From positions 23,130-87,129 of the forward strand of contig JAFAPR010000158.1 of the NCBI GenBank assembly GCA_019247075.1: DNA of 64,000 nucleotides. Reading direction: 5' to 3'. Position numbers and translations under genes: made by a program. How positions within the stretch are numbered: the stretch's first letter is position 1; every line of letters starts with the position of its first letter. Origin of the DNA: Solirubrobacterales bacterium. Its GTDB lineage: Bacteria; Actinomycetota; Thermoleophilia; Solirubrobacterales; Solirubrobacteraceae. The notes beneath the pieces are model-generated. The model did no database searches. It was given only the letters and a program-made list of their open reading frames with translations, and was not told where the DNA came from. This document shows positions 19,215-28,441 of the stretch, piece by piece.

Positions 19215-19937
19215 GTGAAACCCGTCCTCGTGATCGAGCAAGACTACTCGCTCAGAGGACTCGGCCTGCTCGGTGAGCGTCTCGATGCTTCCGGGCTGCC
19301 CTACCGCAGTTTGGGCGCGTGGGAGGGGCGGATCGACGGCCTCGAGGCCAGTGATTTCGCGGCGATCATCCCGATGGGCGGTAAGGGGCACGTGTCGGAT
19401 TCTGACCTGAGCCCGGCCCTTCACAGTCAGCGACTGCTCCTACGCCAGGCGGTCGAGGTTGGGGTGCCCGTGTTCGGGATCTGCCTGGGCGGTCAACTGC
19501 TCGCCAGCGCCATCGGTGGCGTCGTCCGCGCCGCAGAGGAGCCCGAGATCGGCTGGCTTGAAATCGTGCCCACCGATGGGGCGCGCGACGATCCCGTGTT
19601 TGGCGTGCTGGACCGCAGCGCCAGGGTCTATCAGTGGCACCACGACGTGTTCGAGCCTCCTGTGGGGACGAGCGCGCTGGCAACGAGCGAGGCCGTTGCC
19701 TATCAGGCGTTCCGCGTCGACGGGGCCGAGGCATGGGGGATTCAGTTTCACCCCGAGACGACGCCTGAGCTCTGGGAGCTGTGGATGGCCCGGAACCCGA
19801 TCGAGGTCAAGGAGGCCGGCGTTGACGTAGAGGCGCTTCGGGCGGCCGTCTATGCAGGCGCCGGCGAGTCGCTTCGCTTCTGCATCGCGCTGTTCGATGC
19901 GTTCATCGACCGGGTGCGCATATGGTGGGGGGGCTGA
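19215..19937 (+). CDS. Class-I glutamine amidotransferase-like protein (paralog 2)
   Basis: GICLGGQLLASAIGG, IQFHPETTPELWELW; GTG start 19215. Confidence 0.88.
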   Translation: MKPVLVIEQDYSLRGLGLLGERLDASGLPYRSLGAWEGRIDGLEASDFAAIIPMGGKGHVSDSDLSPALHSQRLLLRQAVEVGVPVFGICLGGQLLASAIGGVVRAAEEPEIGWLEIVPTDGARDDPVFGVLDRSARVYQWHHDVFEPPVGTSALATSEAVAYQAFRVDGAEAWGIQFHPETTPELWELWMARNPIEVKEAGVDVEALRAAVYAGAGESLRFCIALFDAFIDRVRIWWGG

Positions 19938-19939
19938 CC

Positions 19940-20248
19940 ATGGGCGAGTGGGCCAGCGTCGGCCCGATCGAGGGTCGCCCGGAGCTTGCAGCCGTGCTGA
20001 TCGGGGACCGGGAGATCGCCGTGGCGCGGCTCGAGGGCGGCTCATGGGCGGCATTCGACAACTCCTGCACGCACGAGGAGTGCCCGCTTGCCGAAGGGGA
20101 CCTCGAGGGCGAGCGAATCATCTGCTACTGCCACGGGTCCGAGTTCGACGTCCGTACCGGAGCTGTGCTCGAGGGCCCGGCCGAGGACGCCTTGCCGGTT
20201 TACCCGGTGCGCATCGAGAACGGCGAGCTGGAGGTGGAGGTTCCATGA
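19940..20248 (+). CDS. Rieske [2Fe-2S] ferredoxin-like protein
   Basis: CTHEECPLAEGDLEGERIICYCHGSEFDVRTG (CxH...CxxH). Confidence 0.9.
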   Translation: MGEWASVGPIEGRPELAAVLIGDREIAVARLEGGSWAAFDNSCTHEECPLAEGDLEGERIICYCHGSEFDVRTGAVLEGPAEDALPVYPVRIENGELEVEVP

Positions 20249-21501
20249 GCGCGGTCGCCGGCGTGTCGCTAGCCGACGTCGACCTCACCGATCTCGATCG
20301 CTGGTCTGCTGGAGTGCCGCACGAATGGTTCGCCATGCTCCGGCGCGCGGCTCCGGTGTTCTGGCAGGACGAGCGGCGGGGGCGCGGCTTCTGGTCGCTT
20401 ACCCGCTACGACGACATCCTCGCGGCCTCAAAGGACTGGCAGACGTTCTCCTCTGAGAAAGGCGGGACCTCTCTCATGGATCTCACCCCTGAGCAGGTGC
20501 AGTCGCGGATGTCGATGCTCGACTCCGATCCGCCAAGGCACAAGCGCCTGCGCAACATCGTGAACAAGGCGTTTACGCTGCGGGCGATAAACGCCTACGA
20601 GGGGCGCATCCGGGCGATGTTCCGAGAGGTGCTGGACGCGGCGTTCAGCGAGCGGGAATTCGACTTCGTCGATGCCGTCGCGGTGGAGCTGCCGATGCGG
20701 ATCCTCTGCGAGCTGATGGGCGTTCCACTCGAGGATCGGCGATATCTGGTGCAGCTGGGCAACCGCATGCTCGGCAACACCGATCCCGACCACGCGGGCA
20801 AGTTCGTCGCAGGTGAGGCGGATCTGTCGGCTTACGCTCACCTGCCGTTCTCGAGCCCAGCGGCACCCGAGATGTTCGCCTACGCCAACTCGCTGGCGGC
20901 GCAGCGGCGCCGCGCGCCCCAGGACGACCTCACCACCCGCCTGCTCGAGGCCGAGATCGACGGGGATCGTCTCTCAGAGCACGAGTTCGATCTGTTCTTC
21001 CTGCTGCTCGTGACCGCGGGAAACGAGACGACGCGCCACGCGATGTCCAACGGCTTGCTTGCGCTGCTCGAACATCCAGCGCAGCGCGACCGACTGATCG
21101 CCGACCCCGCACTGATCCCCAGCGGCGTCGAGGAGATCCTGCGTTGGGCGCCGTCGCTGCTGCACTTTCGCCGCACCGCCACGGGGGACGTCGAGCTCCG
21201 CGGAATGACGATCCGAGCCGGTGACAAAGTCGCGCTGTGGTACGTCTCAGGCAATCGGGACGAGGCTCAGTTTCCAGACCCCGACCATTTCGACGTCTGC
21301 CGCACCCCTAACCGCCATCTCGCTTTCGGCCTCGGGGGCCCGCACTTTTGCGTCGGCGCGCACCTCGCTCGGCTCGAGTTGCGCGTGTGGCTCGAGGAGA
21401 TGCTGCCTGTTCTGGGCTCCCTCGAGCTGGCGGGCGAGCCGCAGCGTCTTCGCTCCAACTTCTTCCACGGCGTGAAGAGCCTGCCGGTCCAGGTCCCATG
21501 A
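20245..21501 (+). CDS. Cytochrome P450
   Basis: I-helix LVTAGNETTRHAM, heme loop FGLGGPHFCVGAHLARLE; overlaps Rieske gene by 4 nt. Confidence 0.93.
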   Translation: MSAVAGVSLADVDLTDLDRWSAGVPHEWFAMLRRAAPVFWQDERRGRGFWSLTRYDDILAASKDWQTFSSEKGGTSLMDLTPEQVQSRMSMLDSDPPRHKRLRNIVNKAFTLRAINAYEGRIRAMFREVLDAAFSEREFDFVDAVAVELPMRILCELMGVPLEDRRYLVQLGNRMLGNTDPDHAGKFVAGEADLSAYAHLPFSSPAAPEMFAYANSLAAQRRRAPQDDLTTRLLEAEIDGDRLSEHEFDLFFLLLVTAGNETTRHAMSNGLLALLEHPAQRDRLIADPALIPSGVEEILRWAPSLLHFRRTATGDVELRGMTIRAGDKVALWYVSGNRDEAQFPDPDHFDVCRTPNRHLAFGLGGPHFCVGAHLARLELRVWLEEMLPVLGSLELAGEPQRLRSNFFHGVKSLPVQVP

Positions 21502-22627
21502 GCATCTGTCCCAGGAGCGTCCCGACGCCCGGACGCCCGCTCGCGACCCGCCGGCGCCGGAAGGTCCGAAACGCGAAGAACGAGGCTGCCAGAAATGCCG
21601 CCAACAGCGCGTAAGAGACGATCCGAATGCCGAGCGAGGTCTTGGGCTTCGTCGTGATAAGGAACGAGCCGGCCGGATACAGCGGGCCGCCTCCGTTCCC
21701 GCTCGACGCACAACGCGCACAGGAGACGACCGCCTCGTAGACGCCCGCGGGTACGTCCGGGACCCGGAGATCGACCTGCGCGGACACGTGACCGACGCCG
21801 GTGAGCCGGCCGCTGTGCGCTGGCACGATATTGGCCACCACTGGAAGCTTGACGATGCTGATCGATGCTCCGGTCACAGCGGGCGAAAGCGCCCGGTCGC
21901 TGCGCGCGACGACAGTTCCGCCGACGTCGTTGCCAGGGGGATCGAACGTGAACCACACGGGGGCGCGGAGGCAGCGGAGCAGGTCGTCGTACGTCGGAAT
22001 GTTCGAAAACCCCGGATACGGGCACGTACGTGGGCTGAGAAACGCCTCGCTTGGGCGGCCCGAGATGCCGACGGCGAGCGAGGGATCCACGCCGTCGATG
22101 CGATGGACCGTGACCCTGCGACCGTGGTATCTGGCCGTCCCAATCGCCGGCCCGAGAGGCACGGTCTTCCTCGGTGGCGGACGGGCCGGGTAGCTGGTGC
22201 CGGTGAACTGCTGTCCGTCGAAGACGAGCGGCGTCAGCAGGCAGGCCCAGAACGACGACCCGGCGAACCCCGCACACCTCTGACCGATCACGAAGATCGT
22301 CCGTGGCCGCCCAGCCACGAGTGCCGCTACCGCGGGGTCCAGCGAGCCCGCCCTGAGGACGTGGACGGGCTTGTCCGCCCGCCGGCAGCCGTTCGAGCTG
22401 GTCGGCTCGTCAATTGTGCCGGCGCCCGCAGAGGAGCCCGATGGCACCGGTACCGTCGAGGGGATGCTTACCGCGGCATACGCGAGGTGGTTGTATTTCA
22501 GGAACGTCTGCGTCGGGCAACCGGAGGCAGCAGAGGCCGGCGAGACGCTGACGAGCGCAGACATCAGGAGTGTCACCAAGAGCGAAGAAACGGTGCGCAA
22601 GGCTCCGAATGATGCCCGACCGCTCAC
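21308..22627 (-). CDS. Hypothetical secreted/membrane protein (N-terminal signal, C-terminal TM and basic tail)
   Basis: Signal-like LLVTLLMSALVSVSPASAASG; TM ISVYALLAAFLAASFFAF-like segment (RIVSYALLAAFLAASFFAFRTFRRRR); 3' end antisense to the P450. Confidence 0.6.
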   Translation of the reverse strand: MSGRASFGALRTVSSLLVTLLMSALVSVSPASAASGCPTQTFLKYNHLAYAAVSIPSTVPVPSGSSAGAGTIDEPTSSNGCRRADKPVHVLRAGSLDPAVAALVAGRPRTIFVIGQRCAGFAGSSFWACLLTPLVFDGQQFTGTSYPARPPPRKTVPLGPAIGTARYHGRRVTVHRIDGVDPSLAVGISGRPSEAFLSPRTCPYPGFSNIPTYDDLLRCLRAPVWFTFDPPGNDVGGTVVARSDRALSPAVTGASISIVKLPVVANIVPAHSGRLTGVGHVSAQVDLRVPDVPAGVYEAVVSCARCASSGNGGGPLYPAGSFLITTKPKTSLGIRIVSYALLAAFLAASFFAFRTFRRRRVASGRPGVGTLLGQMLMGPGPAGSSRRGRSWSEDAAARPPARGSPEQAASPRATRATRAERGARRRKSAGPRGRKRDGG

Positions 22628-23307
22628 GCGGCTATGCGACGCGCGAGCTCCGCCTCACGGGTCTCGCCCGGGAGTGGCAAGTCGGTCGGAAGTCGGGCCT
22701 CGTAGGCGACCGAGCAGCGGCCGCCGGCCCCGCCGGTGTCTGCATCGGAGCGCCACTCGAGCAGCCGCCAGGTGCCAATCGGGCTTGTCTCGACCCGCAC
22801 CACGGGCAGGTTCTGCGGCTCGACCAACAGCAGGGGGACCGACGCCAGCTCCGTCCCCACGCGGCGGGCGCGTCGAGCCTCGATTCGCCAGCGGAAGGCG
22901 ACGAACGTCCCTTCCACGGCGCGCGGGAGCCCATCCGGGAGATCGAAGGCGAAGCGCCTCCAGTTGGCGTCTTCCAGCGGCCCCACGTCCAACCGAGCGG
23001 TGAAGACCTTTTCGTCGAGCCAGATCGGCACGAACTTGTTGCGGATCTCGCCGTACGCGGACCAGCTGAGGATGCCCTTGCGCCCCACGAGCTCAGGCGC
23101 GACGTCCATCCAGCACGCGTCGCAGCGGACGTCCACAAACAGCGGGTGGCGATTTCGGCGCTGATTGCGGCGCTCCACGCGGCCCGCGATCCGTCCGCCG
23201 CCTTTCGGCTCCGCGCGGTCCAGCGAGATCCCGAAGCCGCGGGCGTCCTGCGGCGGCTCGATGCCGCGGAACCTCAGTTCGTCGGGGACGTCGGTTAGAA
23301 GCGACAC
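22624..23307 (-). CDS. Hypothetical protein
   Basis: 227-aa ORF, 4-nt overlap with downstream gene; no family recognised. Confidence 0.6.
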   Translation of the reverse strand: MSLLTDVPDELRFRGIEPPQDARGFGISLDRAEPKGGGRIAGRVERRNQRRNRHPLFVDVRCDACWMDVAPELVGRKGILSWSAYGEIRNKFVPIWLDEKVFTARLDVGPLEDANWRRFAFDLPDGLPRAVEGTFVAFRWRIEARRARRVGTELASVPLLLVEPQNLPVVRVETSPIGTWRLLEWRSDADTGGAGGRCSVAYEARLPTDLPLPGETREAELARRIAA

Positions 23308-23328
23308 GCGACAACGTGGCGCCGCGCG

Positions 23329-23354
23329 GGGCTGAGGAACCTAGACCTCAGCCC
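23329..23354. other. Perfect 9-bp stem hairpin (GGGCTGAGG / CCTCAGCCC, 8-nt loop) between permease and hypothetical gene
   Basis: Read directly; no T-tract, so terminator status unclear. Confidence 0.4.
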
Positions 23355-23393
23355 GCACGCAGCCGGTCAGGTCAGACTGTCCAAGGCGACGGC

Positions 23394-25025
23394 TCAAGCC
23401 TCCTCGTGGAGGAACTTGCCCACGGCCTCGTACCGTCGCCTCGACCATCGGTGGTAGACGACCCCGAGCAGACAGCCCCCTACGAAGACGCCCAGCGCGA
23501 TAAACGGCGTGTAAAACTCCACGCCCGTCGTCGTCCCCATGAGCGCGCCACGGTTCGAGATCATCAGGTAGACCGCGAACACGATCGTCCCCGCCGCCAG
23601 GATCGGAGCGATCAACGTCTTGAACGGGTGGAAGCCGTCGCGGGTTCGCAAGAAGTAGACCAAGATCGCGACGCTGCACAGCGCCATGATCGGGAACAAC
23701 ATCAGGTTGCCCTGGAACGGCAGCCACGTCCCGATCTGGGAGAGCGCCACAAGCGGGCTCGACACCGGGATTCCTAGCGCCTTGCGCTGGCCGCCTCCGA
23801 CCAGGCCCGTCGCAAAGAACAGGGTGAAGACGACACAAAAGGCCGCCACGAACGTCGTCGCGACGAACGGGCTCTTGTGGGTCGAGTGCGTCTTGCCGAA
23901 CATCCGGGGCAGGATGTTCTCCCTTCCCATCGAGAACAGGTACCGGTTGGAGGTGTTCCAAAACGCAAGCGAGCAGGCGAACGAGCCGGTGATGATCAGG
24001 AGCGAGAACAGGTCCTTGAGCCAAACGCCGACGAATTTCTGCGCCACCGGGTAGTAGACGCTCGAGTAGTCGCCGTGCGGCAGCCCGACGCTCGCGGGCG
24101 CGTGCGGATGGATGGCATATTGAATGGCGACGGCCCACGGCCACTGGTTCTTCGAGCCGCCGTACGCGGTCACGAGCATCCAGGCCCAGAAGGTGAAGAC
24201 GACGGCCAGCCCGATGCAGGAGATGTAGGTGGCATACGCCATCATCTTCTTCGGGTTCCTGGCCTCCTCGGCGTAGTTCGGCGCCATCTCGAACCCGACC
24301 CAGGACCAGTACGCCCCGAAGAACCCTACGCCGGCCGCGGAGGCGCCGAAAACGGCGGCCGCCCCCTTGACCCCGGCTCCGCCCGAAAAGATGCCTGCGG
24401 GGTTCAGGGCCGACCACAGGATCCCGTCAGGTCCGCCGCCCTTGAACAGGACCGCGAACGAGAAGATGAACAGGATCAGGAGCTCTCCGAGGAGGCAGAT
24501 GCCGAGGACCCGCGCCACTATCTCGATATGGAAATACGTGATGGCGAACAGGAGCAGCAGGAAGATGAAGCCGTAGATCCGCCAGTCCATGCTGATCCCG
24601 AACAGGTTGTTGAGGCTCGTATTGGCGAAGTACGTGGTCACGCCGTTCACGCCGACAGCGAACAGCAGGTACGCGAAGACGATGCCCAGAGCGGTGCCCA
24701 GGCCGATGATCCGTCCGAAGCCGTAGGTCGTGTAGGAGTAGAAGCCTCCCGCTGTCGTTTTGCGCCGCGCCATCTCCACGTAGCCGACCGAGAAGAGCGT
24801 GAACGAAATCGCAGCCAACCAGAACGCCGCGGGCACCGCGATGCCGATCCCCGATCCGGAGAGGGGGTTGTTGAACATCATCGCCGCGAGCGGCGCCGAC
24901 CCCGTGACGATGCAGAACAGAATCTGGGGCAGCCCGAGCGCGTTGCGAGCGAGCTCGGTAGACCCGGTCAGCCGCTGCCGTGCCCCCTGCGGGGCGGGCT
25001 CAGGCTCGCTGAGAACTTCCGCCAT
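23394..25025 (-). CDS. APC-superfamily amino acid/amine permease
   Basis: 543 aa, many hydrophobic helices; IVTGSAPLAAMMFNNPLSGSGIGIAVPAAFWLAA, GFFGAYWSWVGFEMAPNYAEEARNPKKMM. Confidence 0.85.
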   Translation of the reverse strand: MAEVLSEPEPAPQGARQRLTGSTELARNALGLPQILFCIVTGSAPLAAMMFNNPLSGSGIGIAVPAAFWLAAISFTLFSVGYVEMARRKTTAGGFYSYTTYGFGRIIGLGTALGIVFAYLLFAVGVNGVTTYFANTSLNNLFGISMDWRIYGFIFLLLLFAITYFHIEIVARVLGICLLGELLILFIFSFAVLFKGGGPDGILWSALNPAGIFSGGAGVKGAAAVFGASAAGVGFFGAYWSWVGFEMAPNYAEEARNPKKMMAYATYISCIGLAVVFTFWAWMLVTAYGGSKNQWPWAVAIQYAIHPHAPASVGLPHGDYSSVYYPVAQKFVGVWLKDLFSLLIITGSFACSLAFWNTSNRYLFSMGRENILPRMFGKTHSTHKSPFVATTFVAAFCVVFTLFFATGLVGGGQRKALGIPVSSPLVALSQIGTWLPFQGNLMLFPIMALCSVAILVYFLRTRDGFHPFKTLIAPILAAGTIVFAVYLMISNRGALMGTTTGVEFYTPFIALGVFVGGCLLGVVYHRWSRRRYEAVGKFLHEEA

Positions 25026-25151
25026 TGAGCTCTCCTCCTTCGGTTATCGCTCCCATCCTTGAACACCCCGATTGAACAAATTGGGTCACGGTGTGCGCGC
25101 AGGGTAGTCCTTGAGACGCCCGCGTGCAACTCATCTGGGAGGATCGTGCCG

Positions 25152-25931
25152 ATGGGGCGACTCGATGGCATCCGGGCGCTGGTCACGGGAGGCACGTCGG
25201 GCATCGGCGCCTCGGTCGCGCAACGGTTCCGGTGCGAGGGCGCGGCGGTCGTCTGCACAGGCCGAGACGAGGCCCGCGGGCGCGAGTTGGCAGCGCGCGC
25301 AGGGGTCGATTTCGTCCGGGCGGATGTGCGCGACAGCGGCGCGGTATCGAGCTCCGTCACCGCTGCGGTGGCCAGGCTCGGCGGCCTGGACGTGCTGGTG
25401 GCAAACGCGGGCGTCATTCACGAGGCGCAGCTATCGGAGACGACCGACGAGGCGTGGGACGCGGTGCTCGAGACCAACCTCACCGGCTACTACCTGTACG
25501 CCGTCGCCTGCCTGCCCCACCTTCGGGCGGCCGGCGGCGGCTCGATCACGATGATCTCCTCCGACGCCGGCGTGTGGGGGGAGACCGCGATCGGCGCCTA
25601 TTCGGTCTCCAAGCGCGCGGTGAACATGCTGGTTGCGGCGCTCGCCGTCGAGGCTGGTCCGCACGGGATCCGCGTCAATGCCGTCTGCCCAGGCGACACC
25701 GCGCCGGGCATGGCCACCTACGTCGGCGGCCGTAGCGAGGGCCCGGATCCGGCGAGCTGGACGCTGCCGCCGCTGGCTCGAGTCGGTACCGGGGCCGACG
25801 TAGCGAGCGCCGCCACGTTCTTCGCCTCCGCGGACGGCGCCTTCTGCAACGGGTCGATCCTGCTGGTAGACGGCGGCATGCGTGCCTCGCTACGGGCGAG
25901 CTCTGTGGCGCGCGAGGTCAAGCAAAGATGA
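25152..25931 (+). CDS. SDR family oxidoreductase
   Basis: TGGTSGIG, NAG, YSVSK intact. Confidence 0.9.
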   Translation: MGRLDGIRALVTGGTSGIGASVAQRFRCEGAAVVCTGRDEARGRELAARAGVDFVRADVRDSGAVSSSVTAAVARLGGLDVLVANAGVIHEAQLSETTDEAWDAVLETNLTGYYLYAVACLPHLRAAGGGSITMISSDAGVWGETAIGAYSVSKRAVNMLVAALAVEAGPHGIRVNAVCPGDTAPGMATYVGGRSEGPDPASWTLPPLARVGTGADVASAATFFASADGAFCNGSILLVDGGMRASLRASSVAREVKQR

Positions 25932-26608
25932 CCGTCCGGCTCGGTCTCGCGGGCCGGTGTGCCCTCGTCACCGGGGGAACATCGAACATTGCAAGTGCCT
26001 GCGTGTCGCGTCTGTGCGCGGAGGGCGTGGCGGTCGCGTTCACGGGGAGCAACAGCCCCCGCGGGGAGTCGATCGCTTCAGAGACCGGCGGATCGTTTCT
26101 CGAATGCGACCACTCCGACCGCGCGAGCACCGACCGGGCGGTCGGGAAGGCGATCGAGCGCTGCGGTGGCCGGCTCGACATCCTCGTGACCAACGCCGGC
26201 ATGCAATTTGAAGGCTCGGTCGAGGACACGCCCGAAGCCGTCTTCCGCGAACTCCTTGAAGTGAATCTGACGTCGCTGTTCAGGGTCGGGCGAGCGTGCT
26301 TTGAATCGATGCGCGCGCACGGCGGAGGCTCGATGATCCACGTCGGGTCCGAGGCCGGTATTCGCGCTGCTCATGAAACCGCCGCATACTCCGTCATGAC
26401 TGCGGGTGCGATCGCCGTCGCCGAGCTCTTCGCGGCTGAGGGCGCGCCCTATCGCATCCGCTCGAACGCCGTGTGCCCTCGCGCTGGCACCGATGCGGCC
26501 GCGCTCGTCGCGTGGCTCGCCTCCGACGAGTCGGCAAGCGTCAGCGGCGCGACGCTCAGAGTCGACGGTGGCGCCGGCGCAGCCATGCTCGTCGACACGC
26601 GGACCTGA
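25928..26608 (+). CDS. Degenerate SDR-family protein (catalytic Lys absent)
   Basis: TGGTSNIA in place of TGxxxGIG and YSVMT in place of YxxxK; ATGA overlap with intact SDR. Confidence 0.8.
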   Translation: MTVRLGLAGRCALVTGGTSNIASACVSRLCAEGVAVAFTGSNSPRGESIASETGGSFLECDHSDRASTDRAVGKAIERCGGRLDILVTNAGMQFEGSVEDTPEAVFRELLEVNLTSLFRVGRACFESMRAHGGGSMIHVGSEAGIRAAHETAAYSVMTAGAIAVAELFAAEGAPYRIRSNAVCPRAGTDAAALVAWLASDESASVSGATLRVDGGAGAAMLVDTRT

Positions 26609-26656
26609 GCTCCGGCGCTTGACACGGCACCACGGCACGCATAAGGATTCCGGGCC

Positions 26657-27070
26657 ATGCAACGCATCGTGGTCGGCTTCGACGGCTCCGAGCACGCGCG
26701 CAAGGCGCTCGAGCGGGCCGCAGACATCGCGGACGGCGCGACTGTCGCGGTCGTCAGCGCCGCAAACGTCCAGCGGCTCTTGCGCGACCCCTCGGGCGGC
26801 GCCTCACCCGTCGATCCGGCCGATGCCGAGGCGCGGACCCAAGCGCTCGCCGAGGCCCGCGAGTATCTGGAGGGCCGCGGCATCAAGGGTGCCTACATCG
26901 AGGGGCACGGGAACGCGGCGGACGTGATCGTCCAGGAGGCGGAGGAATCCGGGGCGGATCTCGTCGTCGTCGGCACACGCGGCCTGAGCGCGGCAAGGCG
27001 GGCGATCATGGGGTCTGTCAGCACGAACGTCGTGCACCATGCGCCGTGCGACGTGCTCGTGGTGCGCTAG
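26657..27070 (+). CDS. Universal stress protein (UspA)
   Basis: IVVGFDGSEHARKALERA ... LVVVGTRGLSAARRAIMGSVSTNVVHHAPCDVLVVR. Confidence 0.93.
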   Translation: MQRIVVGFDGSEHARKALERAADIADGATVAVVSAANVQRLLRDPSGGASPVDPADAEARTQALAEAREYLEGRGIKGAYIEGHGNAADVIVQEAEESGADLVVVGTRGLSAARRAIMGSVSTNVVHHAPCDVLVVR

Positions 27071-27864
27071 CGCACCGACTGCCAGAACTCATCCAGCAGT
27101 CTGTTGTAGTCGTGAGGCACTTCCTGAAAGGGCTGGTGCCCGACTGCCGGGATCACCTTCAGCCGGGCATTCGGGATGCGCTCCGCGATCGCCTGCGAGA
27201 AACGCGCCGGCAGGCAGAGGTCGAGCTCGCCGACAGTGACAAGCGTCGGAGCGCTGATCGCGCCGATCCTGTCGGCCGTATCGTGCTCAAGCAGCGCCTG
27301 TGCGGAACGGCAGAAGGCGTCCACTGACTGCGCGTGAGGACTCGCCTCCGCGGCCGCGATCCAGCCGTCCATGGTCCCGTCGTTCCAGATCCGCGGGGAG
27401 AAGCACCACAGGTTCACGCAGACCAGGAAGTCACGGATCGAGTCGGACTTCTCTGCAGACCACATCCAGTTGCGCAAGACCTCTAAAAGAAACCGGTCTG
27501 CACGACACCACGTTCCGTTGAGGACGAGGCTTGCAATCCGGTCCGGGTGCGCGAGCGCCAGTTCCTGGGCGACCGCGCCCCCCATCGACGATCCCACCAC
27601 ATGCGGCCGCTCCAGCTCGAGCGTGTCCATCAGCGCGGCGGTGTCGGCGGCGAAGTCGGCGATCCGGAACGGCCCGTCGGGCGTGGCTGAGCGCCCCACG
27701 CCTCTGTTGTCGAACGTGGTCAGCCGGTAGCGGTCCTTCAGAGCGGCGACCTGATCGACCCAGCACGCGCCCTCGTCCGCGAGACCGGAGATGAACAGGA
27801 CGTCGTCGCCCTCACCCTCCTGCTCGAACCAGAGCTCGACGCCGTTGGCGGCAATCGTCGCCAT
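27067..27864 (-). CDS. Alpha/beta fold hydrolase
   Basis: TTFDNRGVGRS, HVVGSSMGGAVAQELALAHPDRI, AVGHQPFQEVP. Confidence 0.9.
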   Translation of the reverse strand: MATIAANGVELWFEQEGEGDDVLFISGLADEGACWVDQVAALKDRYRLTTFDNRGVGRSATPDGPFRIADFAADTAALMDTLELERPHVVGSSMGGAVAQELALAHPDRIASLVLNGTWCRADRFLLEVLRNWMWSAEKSDSIRDFLVCVNLWCFSPRIWNDGTMDGWIAAAEASPHAQSVDAFCRSAQALLEHDTADRIGAISAPTLVTVGELDLCLPARFSQAIAERIPNARLKVIPAVGHQPFQEVPHDYNRLLDEFWQSVR

Positions 27865-27938
27865 GCGTCGTGAATCCTAACCACCGGTCTCCGACGTCGA
27901 CTTGCCGACGTCGACGCCGGCGACAGGCACCCAGAAGA

Positions 27939-28382
27939 CTAAGCCGGCACAGGCGATCGGTCAGGCGCCGCGGCGTGTTCGGCGAGCGCGTCGACCAGCA
28001 GTCGCTCGACGGTATCCCGCCAGGCGGCCTCGTCGAGCGTGCGCTGTAGCCCCTGCCGGCGCATGAAGCGGCGCTTGCCCAGGGTGTCGAGAGCCCGGAT
28101 CGCCTCCATTACGAGGTGGAAGTCGCGCTCGGCCACGAGGTGCTTGATCTCCTTATTCGCCGTCGCGGTCGTCTCGAACAGGCCTTCGTCGACCCCCTGC
28201 CAGTAGGCATGCTGGAACACGCACCCCGCGACGCCGCCGCCGGGCTTCACCCAGCAGCCGATCGTCAGGCCGCGCCCGGATGTCTGGATGCCGCGTAGCG
28301 CGAGTTGAAGAAGCTGGCGCCCCCGTCCGTCGACCGCCAGCGCCTCGAGTTGGTGGCGAGCGGTCTTCTCCTCACGTGTCAT
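27939..28382 (-). CDS. Hypothetical protein
   Basis: 147-aa ORF with RBS-like AGAGGAGAT upstream; no family recognised. Confidence 0.55.
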   Translation of the reverse strand: MTREEKTARHQLEALAVDGRGRQLLQLALRGIQTSGRGLTIGCWVKPGGGVAGCVFQHAYWQGVDEGLFETTATANKEIKHLVAERDFHLVMEAIRALDTLGKRRFMRRQGLQRTLDEAAWRDTVERLLVDALAEHAAAPDRSPVPA

Positions 28383-28441
28383 TTTCGACTATCTCCTCTG
28401 CTAGCTGCATAAATCATAAGTCCGGTTCTACCCACCCCAAA

